A DNA stretch of 64,000 nucleotides from Atriophallophorus winterbourni (taxonomy: Eukaryota > Platyhelminthes > Trematoda > Plagiorchiida > Microphallidae), in NCBI GenBank assembly GCA_013407085.1, contig JACCGJ010019688.1:1-64000 (forward strand). The letters are read 5' to 3'. The position numbers and the translations under genes are program-made. Each line of letters begins with the position of its first letter. The first letter of the stretch is position 1. The notes below the pieces were generated by a model, which worked only from the letters and a program-made list of their open reading frames with translations, ran no database searches and had not been told where the DNA came from. Of the stretch, positions 47,790-61,000 are shown piece after piece.

Positions 47790-48000
47790 TTATGCAAGAT
47801 AATCATAATCCGCTGCAGAACCGAACCCCAAATTGTGGAGATATTCGCAAATCCCATCCTTTGTTAATTCAACGACCTCATCATGAAGTCTTTCTCTATA
47901 GGGTTTCATACCCCGCCTTAACATCTCCACTTTATTAAGATCCACGCTGAGACCGGTCTCTAGCACGCGCTCAGATAGGCCAGAATCCAAGATCAATTAT
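47790..48000 (-). mobile_element. Penelope-like element, C-terminal fragment
   Basis: The - strand frame begins near LSERVLETGLSVDLNKVEML and ends CEYLHNLGFGSAADYDYLA. This parallels the end of the copy at 24143-24340 (HVLDAGHSADFDN ... HNLEFGSSVD). Only the 3' end is present. Confidence 0.6.
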
Positions 48001-48525
48001 TGATATTCACTAAAATTGCGAGGTTGCTTTTTTACGTTTTTTATGTTCGTTTATCCTAGTACATTATTACAAAGCGAATCGTTGTATTTCTCTTATATGT
48101 TACTCAAATATCTGCATTATTCAAGATTACACTTATTCCTTCGGAGGAGCGTTTGAGATGAGGTATAGAGACTGTATCTCATTGAAAGTTTTTTGTTTCC
48201 AGTTGCGGATGTTTGACTCGGTTCAATTAGCGCTTGCTTAAATTTTGGTGTAATCATTATCTGTATATCGGCGACCAACTTCATGATGAACTCGTTTCCT
48301 ATCGGCAGCATCGCTGCAGAGGTGCTCAACCTTGTAAAACAGCGATTTCGCAACAGATTAAAATACCATTTTAGGATGCGCAGATGTATACTTCACAGTG
48401 TTGCATCGCTTGAATGCGGTGTAATAACAGAAAATCTGAATTTCTGTTACAACATTTGCTACCCAGTGGATAGAATCTGTATAAATCCTGAGAACTACTT
48501 GTGAAATACACTAACAAGATTGCAT
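48001..48525. other. No gene recognised
   Basis: A + strand frame (48283-48504) with FRNRLKYHFRMRRC could be a 5' extension of the LINE fragment that follows; not certain. Confidence 0.35.
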
Positions 48526-50090
48526 AGGTTAAATGAGCGGGTTTGCCATAGCGGTAATAAGGTATTGACCAAAGAACTGACTAAGGTCATAAAATCTGAA
48601 TTTGAACGTCTTACTAAATTGTAAGTGAATTCACTACTAGGTGAAACAGTCACTAGGAAATTATGGAGGGCTTTAAGAAAACTTTGCGACCAGGAAAGTG
48701 TGTTCAGATTCCGAAGCAGCTCTCTAGATCAACTTAATCTGGATTTTGATAGTGAAATACATATGCATAATATTCATTCAACTTTCACGTTCACAAATAG
48801 ATGACACAGAGTTCAGTTGATCCGAAAATGATGCCCTTAAAAGGCTCTGCAGGTTAAAAGTAAGCATAGCCTCTACCAGAAAGGGTAACTCCATTGGCAC
48901 CTAAGCTATGTGCGCCATAAATTCCCTAACCAATAGCTTCTATTTTCAACAGTTGCCTTTCTGCTGGTAACATTGCAAAAGAGTAGGTAAACTGTTTGGA
49001 TTACATCGGTCCTCAAGAAAACTGCAGGAAAATTTCGCTCGATAGCACGCTCTTCACAAGTTTTAAAAATCATGGAAAGCAGAATGTACCATCTTTGGAA
49101 GATGGATATTAATTTGCTTACCGAAAGCAACGCTCTATTTTTGATGCCGTCGTATTTCTAACTCATAGAATTCTGAAAGAGCTTGACATTCAATCATTAG
49201 CCGTTAAAGTTTATTTTCCTAATTACGTTCACGTGTTAGGCTCTGTCGATCGTGCTCAACTGACGGACCTATTCAAAACCTACCCAAAATAATTAAATGG
49301 ATATGGGGATACTTTCCCGATGGATCTTAATTAGTTAAAATTAACAGACTACGCTCCGCCTTGCTCCCGACTGAGAAACGGGTTCCTCAAGGAGTGTTAT
49401 ATTTTCCTTCTTCTTTTCAGCATACCTAGCTGTGCTTCCACAGCCGCTCTCAACTTTAACTTCGAAACACGCTGATGACGTAGTCATTGGATGTGCATTA
49501 CCCAGAAATGACTTTTAAAATCCACTCACAGCTGTTTTAGATGAAATTTCTACCTGATCAGAAGATAGAATTCAATCTTTAAATCCTAAAAAATGTACTG
49601 AAATAGTGTCCACTAATCTGCATGTTCAACATTGTGAATCAATTTGGACTTATCCTACTTTATCTAGAATTAATTCCACAAACCTGACCAAAGGGAAATA
49701 CGGCAATCTTAATTGGACCCATCATCTTAATACTTTACTTACTAAACTTAGTAGGCTTTCTTTTTATGTTTTTCGTCTTCGTTCTTTCGGCATTTATTCA
49801 AAGCCTATTCCCCAATTCATATTCTCTTGTATATTACCTCATATTCACTTGATAGTTTTCCGCAATTCTTTCAAAATACTTCGTTTTACCCAAACGTTAC
49901 ATCCGGATCATTTCTCGCCTAAGTTCTATTCTTTATAAAGATATGCTTGAATTAATAATGAAACAACAATTTTCTTCTTGAGATCGACTCATGTATAGTA
50001 TCCTCAATGATCAATCCACCCGGTCCATGAGGATCTCGTTAAAAGTCAATCTTCCTCAAAGATTCATTCAGAACACATCTTAATGCCTTT
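48526..50090 (+). mobile_element. LINE fragment of the CR1/Jockey kind, degenerate reverse transcriptase
   Basis: On + strand in shifting frames: ELTKVIKSEFERLTKL and ETVTRKLWRALRKLCDQESV (48580-48705), KKTAGKFRSIARSSQVLKIM (about 49010-49075; the counterpart of the 'YRPIALTSxxxKxME' block), a KRVPQGV box (about 49375-49400), HADDVVIGCALP (about 49465-49505) and LNPKKCTEIVSTNLH, GNLNWTHHLNTLLTKLSRLS (49580-49770). It has stops and shifts throughout. It differs from the other CR1-like copies in its FADD context (HADD), so it may be a separate family. Confidence 0.8.
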
Positions 50091-50202
50091 CAGAAATTCA
50101 TCATATCGCTGGTCGTTTATCCTATTTGCTTCACGATACATTTGCCTAAGAGAACAGCTAACTGAAAAATTACGGTCTAATTTCGAAAATTTTGGAATAA
50201 AG

Positions 50203-50770
50203 CTATGTGCTTATTATTATTAATAATATTATTATTAAAAACCCATCTGCCTCAATTATCTTAATATGTATCGTCGTTCTTATCTTGCAGTTGCCTTTTT
50301 GCCCGTGACAGTCCATGAACGGAAGTCTCCCATCCGTAGACGCAGTTTCTTTTGTACCCTCAATTTTTTGGTCCAAATTATTGAGATTACTATGAAACGC
50401 ATCTAGCATGTTGCGTTTTATTATGTTGCGTGTATCGTCGGTATAGTGCCACCATAGTGTTGATTTCAAATCTTCGTTTCTAAAGCTATCACTTCGAAAT
50501 GATCCAAATACATAATCGATATCACTGTGGAAATAGGTGACCCCAACTCTAAACCAACCTTTTGTTTGTATAACTGTCCATTAAATAAGAATTGATTCAT
50601 ATTTTTAAAAAAATTGCTACACAGTTGATTGTGTTTACACAATCTCTCAAGGTTGTATCGGAGTTGAGAAACTTTTTTGCTAATTCAAAAGCGCTTCTAA
50701 TGTCAACATTCGTAAACAAACAGCTCACGTCAAAGCTAACCATCATCTCATCTTCCTTAATTGTTATGGC
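50203..50770 (-). mobile_element. Penelope-like element, polymerase fragment
   Basis: On the - strand: VSFDVSCLFTNVDIRSAFEL (about 50680-50745), NGQLYKQKVGLELGSPISTV (about 50520-50590), then, after a frame break, WWHYTDDTRNI (about 50425-50460) and the LPFMDC block. Same family order as 29265-30560. The catalytic box has Tyr-Thr-Asp-Asp instead of Tyr-Val-Asp-Asp. Confidence 0.85.
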
Positions 50771-53065
50771 ACTTAAGCGACGAACTAAATCAAAAGAGTT
50801 CGCAAGGAAATTATTCCAACCAGGGGTTTCGACAGCTAAGGGAGGTGCTTACCCAATTGAAGAAAATGCCAGTTCAACCGGAACCCTGCTCGTACTGACA
50901 CCCTTTGTCTCACGAAGAAACATAATAGTGCCGTATATAAGTGTTAATTTTTCTATCTCATGAACGAATGTTCATTTGCGCCAATATTTTCCAAAATGGA
51001 TCAAAAATGTTTACGCACCACTGATGTTTTCATGGTAATGAATCACCGGAGCCTGAAGGCGCTAGTCTTAGTAGAGTTGAGTGCAAGACACTTGAAAGTT
51101 TCCAACCGTGTTCAGTCTGCACAAACATTTATTAACAGGTTTATAAGTGCTTGGTGTGATAAAAATGGATGAGGATTCCTAAAAAATAAATGATTTAAGA
51201 ATTTGACTAATACATGATTCCGATTCCTTTACTTCTCCAAGTGTGATACTTATCCATTAGAGACTTCAAAATGCCATTAAAGAGCGACTATATATCGGGT
51301 TCGGTGAGATTATCTAATGACTCATTATTATTATGGGCTTGTTGTGGCATAAATGGAAAACATTTATTGGAAAAATGCAAAGGTCACTTGAAATGTGACG
51401 TTCAGTTGAAATCAGAAATAGCTACACAAGCGTTTGCCATAAGACTAAACAAGAAAGATTTTTATCATTGCATGTTTGATCATCTAATATTTATGATCCA
51501 TCATTTGAGTCACACCTCAAGCGCTTGCGGATCCTTATCCAACTGTCTCTAACTGAAGAGCGCAAACAGCACGAAAACGATCGTAGGATGTGTGTGTAAT
51601 GGAAATGCATGCAAATGAGCATTTTAAGTCACTTTTTGTTCAAAAAACGCCAAACTAATTTTCAACAATAAGGGCAGCCAAACATGGACAAATGTATCAG
51701 TTCTTTTCATTTTTGCCACCAAATTATGTAAGATTTTCTCGATTACTTCAGCATGTACGAGAAAATCACTAGGCCAGTTGACAACAGGTGCGCTTTTGAA
51801 ATCTGATATTACAAAATCGATTTGTCTTTTATCGGAACGAATTTCTTAACGAAATTACAATCTCGATAATGGACGTGACGTTTAAATATACCGGTTGAAC
51901 AGTGGCTATGAATTGCCATATTATTGGTCCTACATTTCATTAAGAAACAGCACTTTATACACTGATTTTTTAAACGTTTTCTTACGAATGTCCGACCACA
52001 TTAAAGGCAGACGAGTTTGTCACGCAACTGATGAGTGCAAACAGCATGAAACCAGTCACGCTGTACGTTTCACGTTGAAAACTATGGCAAAAACCCTGGC
52101 AAAATACTGCAAAACAAAATCAAGTCAAATTCGGGAATTAATTAATACAGCCTATAAACGTTGAGTTAACAGTCATTCCGTTTTAAGACCCAATTGTTCA
52201 TCAAATATGGAGGAAGTCCCCACAGATTTAGAAAATTAAATCCACGCAAAATTTGAAACGTTATCTCTTTCCCTCTGGGCGCATTTATTGCGTTTCGCGG
52301 CAACGCATTCAGTGGAGCATGAATTAAAACTGATGAGAAATGTCTGGTTCAAGATTATTTTAGTCAGAAATTGTTCGAGACTGATTTTCGATTATCATCC
52401 TGAACTGGATTTGATTCCCAATATCAATAGTATCGATAACGCGTAGAGGAAACGAAAATGATTTCCAACAAAATCAACAGAACAACTTGATACTTTAATT
52501 CTTTACCTAAAATAGACCCATATTGTGATTGATATATAGAGTCGTTTTAGGATATATGTAGCTTGAGTACTGCTTTGTATGTAAAATTGGGAAGATCGTG
52601 TTCCATGCTTGCACGAATCTCCAAGTTTAAAATCACTGGTTCAGCCAACGTCATTAAATATACGGTCACACAAATGAAGATGCGAATACCATAAGGCGTA
52701 TGGGCTTGCGCACAAGGTTAACAATTAAATTACAATCTAACGTTTTATTCCCTTATTGCTACGTGTGCACATTGGGCGCTGCACTGATCGTGTAATATGT
52801 ATGCGACCAGAAAGCGGAAGCTATAGCTATTATTTGTATACATGCATACTTTTAATACCTAAGATTGCAGGACTGCTTCCTTGAGGTATCAGGATCCTGC
52901 AACACGTCGGGTTACTTTAGCACTCTTCTTAAGCAGGACTTCAGAATTTCGCATAGTTGCCAAAATGGGCATATATGGCCGTTAGTGTACAGCAAAAGCG
53001 CACGGTAATAGCATGCTCCACGGAGATTCAGATTACTCAATAGTCCGATTCTAAAGAACCACTTC
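50771..53065. other. No gene; two copies of interspersed repeat A
   Basis: Repeat A lies inverted at about 51540-51640 (GAGCGCAAACAGCACGAAAA ... GCATGCAAATGAGC) and partially at about 52015-52065. Open frames of 70-93 codons here (50960-51172, 51271-51552, 51895-52164) have no recognisable content. Confidence 0.45.
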
Positions 53066-53850
53066 TCACGCAGCGCTCAAAGCGTTAGATAGTACTAGGT
53101 TGAGCGGCAGCATTTGAACGCTGTTGTCGCGATCTACGTTCCGCAGCCGAGAATAGAATCTGCTTTTCCATCTTAAAGATGACATTTCAAAATGACATTT
53201 TGAAGTGAGCAGTGAAACATTTTCCCATCTAGTAGGTTTAAGGAAATGAGCTTTCATATCTCTTTTACAAGCGTGCGCAAATGCAGGCTGTTCGAAAGCC
53301 AAATTACTGGTTTGTATTCTAAATAGAGTAGATCCTTTTCATTTTATGGCTACCATCCAGCCATCGTGAGCTACGCTGTAGGTGTACGGTGAACAACTTG
53401 AGAATAGACTGCATTGTTAATTTGACCATACACGTTATGCTCAAGATGAGAAGAACTATTCGCAATTCTAAAGCATTCCACTCCAGTTGTTGTTTCATGT
53501 GAAAGGTCCATGTTTCATTTAGATGGGGTTAAGGTTTCACTAGGCACGCATTTTGCACCATTTTGCTATCATCCTCAGCATGTGGTTCTTTAAAATTAGG
53601 AGTTCAAGCACAAAATAAAAATTACTCTGACAATCTGCCTATCAATCTCCACGAAAATGTGCTAGTTCAAGTGAGAGTTTTCAAAATGCAAAATTGGAGG
53701 CGATACAATCCCTCGTGTGGTGACGAAAAGCAATCCATTTACGACTAAATCTGCTTTGGGAATTGAGCATAGACGGCTGAATTGTGAGAGAACAGCAGAT
53801 CCCGGATTAACACATCCCATTTTTGCTTTGTGCTTTCACTTCATATTATT
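53066..53850 (-). mobile_element. Strongly decayed copy of LINE with C2H2 tail
   Basis: Its landmarks follow the order of 45409-46370: a CGCAGCG...GCGATCTACGTTC(C)GCAGCC region, CKRDMKAH and RWE codons at 53066-53302, a sequence like TGGAGGCGATACAATCCCT at about 53695, and AGCAGATCCCGGATTAACAC at about 53792. Reading frames are lost. Confidence 0.65.
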
Positions 53851-56800
53851 ACTCGAATAATGAAGATGTTCTATAAAAAATGAAAGCTGAATCACAGTAT
53901 TCAATATGTCGCGCTATGTAGGTGACTGCGACCATCTGACGTGGGGAGTTCCTCAGTTAGTGAGACAAATCGTATTGGGTGAATGCATATAAAATAGTTT
54001 TGTAACACCATTTGTTATAAGCGATCGACCGATGTTTACACCCATTTATGACAGACAACTGAATGCATGAGCATGTCGCGGATAAACTTGACTGATATTG
54101 AACATTCATTCACAGAAATTTCGTTTCATCCTAGGCAACATTTATAAGTTAAAGGGCGACTAAATAAAAAGAGGTTGATGCATCGAAACCTAATTAGCCA
54201 AGTGTTGTAGTAAATCATTTCCTCGACTAAGTGAAAATGTCCAAGTTTATTCTAAACTTGATAAACCAGGGAACAACGAGAAAAAATTATTATTGAATAA
54301 ACCGAATATTGTTTGTTTTAGCACAATGAACGTCACAGAACATAATATTTTACGAGAAAATGCTGTGCATTGCAACATAAAACTTTTGGCGAAACTGGAA
54401 TAGAAACAATTATTATTGCGAGTGTCACTTTGGCAAAATGCTTTCCGAAATTTACTTGCATTATAGGAAAAATAGAACGCAAATTATTCTTAATATTTTT
54501 GACAGTTGGAAATAGTAGAATTTGAAATGTCCTCTACTAGATTCTAGACATTACAATTTCACTAAAACGAATGGGCTGGGAGGTATTCGATTTGATATTC
54601 GAAACACATTTATCACGGTGTTGATAGCGGATGTCAGAAGTGCATGTGAACGGGAAAGAATTGAAATCTTTGTAAGGTCACAAAATTTTAAAATGAAATT
54701 AGTTCACAAATTTACCTCTTCATACGGGATTCTTTTCACACAGTCAATATACAAGAAAACGTTGCTAGATTCTGTTTAAGGTCTTGTTTTCATCAACTAG
54801 GAGAATAATTGAAGAATAATTCATCTTTATTGAAAAAGAATACTTTTCATAGGGAAGCGTCTATTACATGCACTCGTGCTTAACAAATTAAATTCTCTGT
54901 TATGTCGATATTTATAAACGTTTCGTGAAAAGGGTAAGCGTTTGACGGAGTGACTACTTAAATTGGTTTTCAGAGGTCAGTTGGTAAAAATTGTAACAAC
55001 GGAAACAATAAAACAGCGAATCGAATGCTGTGCCATTTCAGCTTATTATCATTGGGAAACCTGGTTTTACAAAACTTCGTATAAATGGCTTTCATTTTGC
55101 ACACCACGATGGTTGTTACATTTCCAGGCCAGCTAGGTGCTGTATCACATGTGGACGAATTCCTCTTTATATTTAAGTAACGACGCCTCTGGTAGAATGA
55201 GGGCCACAGTCTGTGGCTACATTAAGATCGTGAAAACCGAGCAAGTATACCCAGTCGACTGGAATCAGAATGTATAATCGCGTGAATGGAAATGGATTTT
55301 GAGAAAATCATAAATTTACCATTTACATTTGTTGGTGCTCTGGACAAATGGGGGCCAACTACTACAGTTTCATTCAAATATAAAACTATTTAACCACAAT
55401 AGAATATTATGTAAAATCAAACAGTACTGGATTCAACGTTTTCTTAAGTCTTTTCAGTCCTTGCACGCTGAGATTGCCTTAAAATGACCAATGCTATTTC
55501 AAGATTATTGATCAGTGTGCTTCGTTTGACTATGAGAATATAAGTTTGAATATATCCTATCATAAGCTAAAAGTGGATATCGGGGCAATCTGAGACAAGA
55601 TTATTTTACATCGATAACGAAAAGTAAAAGTGATTTTTACAACGTAATAGATGGGATTATTCTATTCTCATGTCAGAAAAATCAGCAATATAATTCAATA
55701 GAACAATGCTTCTCAAAGTGTTTTAACTTAATTTGCTCATTTATCAATTATTCTCGGCTCTTAAATCCACTGTGGTTAAAATTAATGTTTCCCCAAAACA
55801 TTCATTTTTGATCATTCATCGACAGTATATTTGTAAAATAATTTTGAACATGTATCCATGTTAACAAAGGATCTTTTACACCTCACAAGCTTTGAATGCT
55901 TAGGAGTTTTTAGATTTTCAACAATGGATGTTTCGCAGCGGCAGTTGGCAGAATGCTTCAAATGAACACTAAAACATGGTGTGCAAAAATAGTGCAGGAA
56001 AAAAGTTTGTCTATTCCCGATACAATGCCGATTGTATTTTGTTGACGCTCGTAGACGAAATCAAGTCTTTTCTGGATTTGAATATAATATTGACGATTCA
56101 AACGTTTTCATAAACCATGTTGTTTATATTTTGTTCGTTGCAAATTTTGTTGAACTTTATGTGATTAACAAAGTTATGCTTGTATGCCACTGTTATATAG
56201 GGTGTGTAAGGGATGGGGATGTGAGCAACACATTACTCTTATGTGATTAAATTTATTTTATTCATGTAACATTCCTGTGAACGAATAAACTTGGTATCCC
56301 TTTTCATCAAAATACTTCCAGTTTGGGGATTAGATATTGGGAGTGTAGTGTTTGACAAACTAACTTCTTCGCGGGTCGATGATTAGTCACAGCAATAAGA
56401 AACATACCTGTGCACTAATTACAATACTATTAATTTTAAACGTTGAGTAATAGAACGACGAGGGGATTCTGGTCGCGTTGTAAGAAGTCGTCGTATTGGT
56501 CAGCACAAGAGTCTTTCATCATGCTCTTAGCAGTTCGACTCCTCCGGCGGTTGCGCGTTTTGCGAGCATTTCTCAATCTTTAACCCCATTTATTTTCGGG
56601 TGTAAAGTGAGCACATACAAAACTGAGGTAAAACTAAATGCGCTGGTTTTAATCGGTGAAATCGGTTTACATATAGACCCATGTGTTAATGACATCAGAC
56701 ATAAGAACCGTTCCGATGATTCAGAGCTGCCTTGCAAGGAATTCGAGCCGAACATGATCGTTTTGTACACATTTCTGCCAATGATCCCACGTAATATAAT

Positions 56801-57797
56801 AAACAAAAATTAATTCACTAAAACATCAGCACAAAAAAACAAGGAACATGTTAGTGTAATTTTAACAGGCTCAACAAAAATTAACATTAATTTGATTAAA
56901 TGAACTATTATCATCGGATATTTTTTCAAAGAATCATCCATGGATAATTTGTTTTTTTTAGCAAAAGCAAACCATTTTGACACTTGTGATACCTACATTA
57001 AGTTTCCCCAAATTCTCTCACACCATCTGTATCCATTAGGAGTAAAATGGGTCAGAAAGTATATTCCCATCGTTTTTCGCACTCGATCGATTAATTCTAA
57101 CGCACAACACCGTGTTTCATCGAATGCATACAAAAGCGTCCCCAGGGTCAGTTCGTAATTTGCCAATAAATCGAGCATGCACAATCCAGCTAAGCACACT
57201 AATTAGTGCAATAATATAGACGTTGAATGTCTCTGTGTGTGTGTGTGTGCATGCTGTGTTCCAGTAGTGCATCCAACGAATACATTCCGCAAAGTTGCAA
57301 ACAGGTGTTGCACACCTCAAAAGTCAACTGGCAACAGCAGGACGCCCGAGGATCTGTCAAATTTTCGCAAGCACGCACTGACCAGAACTTATAAAATCTT
57401 TATATAGGCGAGGATTTATTATATTTTTCCCTCGTTTTGAATGCACAGATTGGAGTTTCAACGGAATTCACGCCAAAGTTGTAAAGAACAATCGGACAAA
57501 TACATTAATCATGAGGGTTGCCAATGGGAAAAAATAAATTCAGCAAATTGTTGCATAATCGCTTTCATTGATAATTATTATAGGTAGATAAGATCCACAA
57601 TGACCGAAACATCGGAATTGCACATGCGTAAAAACCAAAGAATTTCAGAAAATTTTTATAACGACATAGCCATTAACAAAGTTATTGCAAGAAAACTAAT
57701 TTTAGGACGAGAAAAGCGTCGAAGTCAGATAAAAAAATCTGACAGCTCAAACACGGAAATCACTCAGGCACGTGAATAACTTAAAGTGTAGTTAACA
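53851..57797. other. No gene recognised; inverted copy of repeat C
   Basis: Repeat C lies at about 56170-56245 on the - strand, and a short (TG)n run at about 57232-57250. A + strand frame of 105 codons (56496-56813) has ordinary composition but no domain or splice support. Confidence 0.5.
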
Positions 57798-57838
57798 AAA
57801 AAGCTCATTTTGGCATGCATTTCCATCATACAACCAAC
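57798..57838 (+). repeat. Repeat A, left half, interrupted by the Ty3/Gypsy element
   Basis: AAAAAAGCTCATTTTGGCAT and CATTTCCATCATACAACCA are the left part of repeat A. The complementary right part (CGCGACCGGTTTCGTGCTG) resumes at about 62363 beyond the element, so the element inserted into this repeat. Confidence 0.75.
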
Positions 57839-58063
57839 TGTTAGCGTCTGTGCTGCACTGTTGTTGGCCCAGCCCGTTTGGTCAGAGAGAACGCAACCGT
57901 CACTCAACTCGTCTATTTACCGAATGCAAAGTGTATCACAAGTGAGCGAATGTGTGAATATCACAGTGAGCGAAAATCATAATTTGAATTCAAAATCGAT
58001 CTTCATTGGTGATTAATCAATAGTTCGTTCACTGGCTATACAACAGGGGGCGCCCTCCTAACA
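57839..58063 (-). mobile_element. 3' LTR of Ty3/Gypsy element
   Basis: A 225-bp segment bounded by TGTTA (57839) and TAACA (58059-58063), the usual TG...CA inverted ends. It directly abuts a polypurine tract on the coding-strand side. Its inner 120 bp on the low-coordinate side match the remnant at 62231-62361. Confidence 0.85.
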
Positions 58064-58074
58064 CCTCCCCCTTT
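58064..58074 (-). other. Polypurine tract
   Basis: On the - strand AAAGGGGGAGG lies immediately before the TGTTA of the 3' LTR, where plus-strand priming takes place in LTR retrotransposons. It overlaps the gag-pol stop codon. Confidence 0.8.
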
Positions 58075-61000
58075 AAGTTTGGTTGTCGTACGACTTCAAT
58101 TTTGGGTTCACTTGCAGGCGGGTTACTGGAATACGTCTTCGATCAGTTCGTCTTCTTTGTCTGCATTCCGGAGAATTAATTCGAGGGTGATCTTCTTCCG
58201 TTGGCTTTGTTTGTTCTGGGCTTTTGAGGTTGAATTCACCCAGTAGGATTTCCAATGGAGTTTCCTGCATACTTGGGGAATTCCGTTTTGCACCTGACGC
58301 CCTTAGTTGGTTGGCATGTCGTACCCATGTTTCTTTTCCAACCATTATCTCGTAACAGACGTGGCCCACGATCTTGCTAACGATCCCCGGGGTCCATTTG
58401 ATCTCATCACCACGGTAATCCTTGGCGAGGACATTTTGTCCGACCATAAATTTTCGGAGTTTTGCACCATTATGTCTATTACATTTGGCTTTCATTTTGA
58501 GATTTTTATTGGTATGATTCACCGTGTTTGGTCGCATGAGATCGAAGATGGTTCTCGGTTTTTGCCTTAGCATGACTTCCGCAGGCGATATGGCTCCAGG
58601 TACGTTAGGATTAGGTGTGATTCGGTAGAACGTCAAAAATTTCTGCAGAACGTCTTCCGTATTCCCTTCCCCCGCTGCTTTGAGCATTGCTCGCTTGAAA
58701 GTGTCCACAAACCTCTCCACTTGTCCGTTCGATTGTGGGTGATATGGCGGTGTGCGGATGTGCTTCATACCATGTTGTCGGCAAAATGATCCGAACTCAT
58801 TCGACGTAAATTGGCTTCCATTATCGGTCACCAATGTCTTTGGATAACCAAATCTAGCGAAAGTTTCTTGCAGCTTTTTGATTGTCGTCCGAGTTGTTGT
58901 GTTGGTGAGAGGGAAAACTTCTGGCCATTTGCTGTGTGAGTCCACCAGTAGGAGATACGATATTCCGTTCAGTGGGCCCGCGAAATCCAAGTGAATTCTT
59001 GACCAGGGTTCTGTGGGATTGGGCCATGGGTGTGGTTCACACTTTGTCGGTGATTTTAATGCCGATTGACATTTAGAACACGAGCTAACCAGGTTCTCAA
59101 TGTGTGAATCCATAAGGGGCCAGTACACGAAGCTGCGCGCTAGCGCCTTCATACGATTTATCCCGGGATGACTTGTGTGGAATTGTTTGAGTACTGTCGA
59201 ACGGAGTTTCTTTGGAATTACCACTCTATCCGAAAACATGAGACACCCGTCCACGATTGAAAGGGAATTCTGACGATGTCGGAATTGTTGTAGTTCTGGG
59301 TCTTGTACAGATATTGGCCATCTGGATTTGTGGTATTCAAATACCTTTTGGAGTACGGGGTCTTCTAATGTTGCATCTCGAATTTGGTCAACTGTTACCG
59401 GCAGTTTCATCATAGTGGTGGAAAGTAAACAACTGACGTCAGCATCCAGAGTTGTTTGGGCTACCATGTCTTCTTCTATAGTGTTTTCTGTTATCAGTCT
59501 TGAGAGTGCATCCGCTTGTCCGATTTTCCCGGTGGAGATGTACTTTATGTCGAAATTATAGCCCAGCAGGATGGTTGACCATCGCTGTAGCCTGTTTGCT
59601 GTGTAGACAGGAATGCCCTTTTTTGATGCAAAAATAGCAAGCAACGGTTTATGGTCCGTCAGCAGCGTGAATTTCCGGCCGTATAGCATCTTATGAAATT
59701 TCTTGATAGCGAAGATGATGGCAAGCGCCTCTTTCTCGATTTGGCTGTAATTCCGTTCAGCTGAGGTGAGTGATCGTGCTGCGTGAGCAATGGCTTTTTC
59801 GGTTCCATCCTTGAAAACATGTGAGATAACTGCACCGATTCCGTAGCTGGAAGCGTCCGAGGCTAGAACGATTGGGAGCCTTGGGTCGTAATGTGTCAGT
59901 AAAAGATCTGAGGTCAGCATCGACTTTATTTTCTCGAAAGCTTGTTGGGTCTCTTCTGACCATATCCAAGGGATATCCTTCTTCAGTAGATTATTGAGAG
60001 GGCCGCGTAATTTGTGCAATGATGGTAAAAATTCGCCATAGTGGCTGACCAATCCGAGGAATGATCGCAATGTTGGGATATCATGTGGTGGTGGCATATT
60101 CTGAATTGCATCAATGTTTGATGGGTCTGGCCGTCGACCATGACGATCAATGATAAATCCGAGATATCTTATAGATTCCATGAAAAATTCACATTTTTCG
60201 GCCCGTAAACGGAAGCCATATTCGTTTATGCGTTTGAGGACTTCCTTTATACGATCACGTAGTTCATCCACATTTGATCCGACTATGATTATATCGTCGA
60301 GATAGGCAGCAGCATAGGGTAAACCTTGGAGCATGGTATCCATGACCTGTTGGAAGATAGCAGGTGCAGTCTTGACACCAAACGGTAAGCGTTGGTACTG
60401 GAAGAGCCCACGGTGAGTGTTGATGGTTAATAGCTCTCTTGATTCTTCAGCGACCTCAATTTGGAGGTAAGCTTCCGATAGGTCCAGTTTTGCAAAACAC
60501 TGACCACCATTCAATCTGGCGAAGAGGTCCTCAGGAAGAGGTAGTGGGTATTGATGATCTGCCAAGGATGCATTTAGACCAGTCGAATAATCCGCGCAAA
60601 CTCTCAGACTACCATTCGGTTTTTTGACAATCACAATTGGTGCTGCCCATGCTGAGTAGTTGACGGGTTTGATTACTCCGGCGGCTTGCAGTCTGTCAAG
60701 TTCTTTGTCGACGCTTTCCAAAAGAGCGTACGGTACGGGGCGTTTGGGACGAAATGTTGGGTTCGCATTCGGCTTCAAAGTCAGCTTTGCTGAAGTTTTC
60801 CGGCAATATCCAAGGCCATCTTGGAAGACTTTCGGAAATTTGAGTTGAATCTGTTTTACCCAGTCATCTGTCGATTGATTCACGGCATGGCACACAGTGT
60901 TCAGTGGGAAATCAAGCAACTTCAAATTTTCAAGCCAATCCAGGCCAAGGAGATTCAAGTTCGGATGCTTTGACACGTAACAGACACCTTCTAGTTGTGT

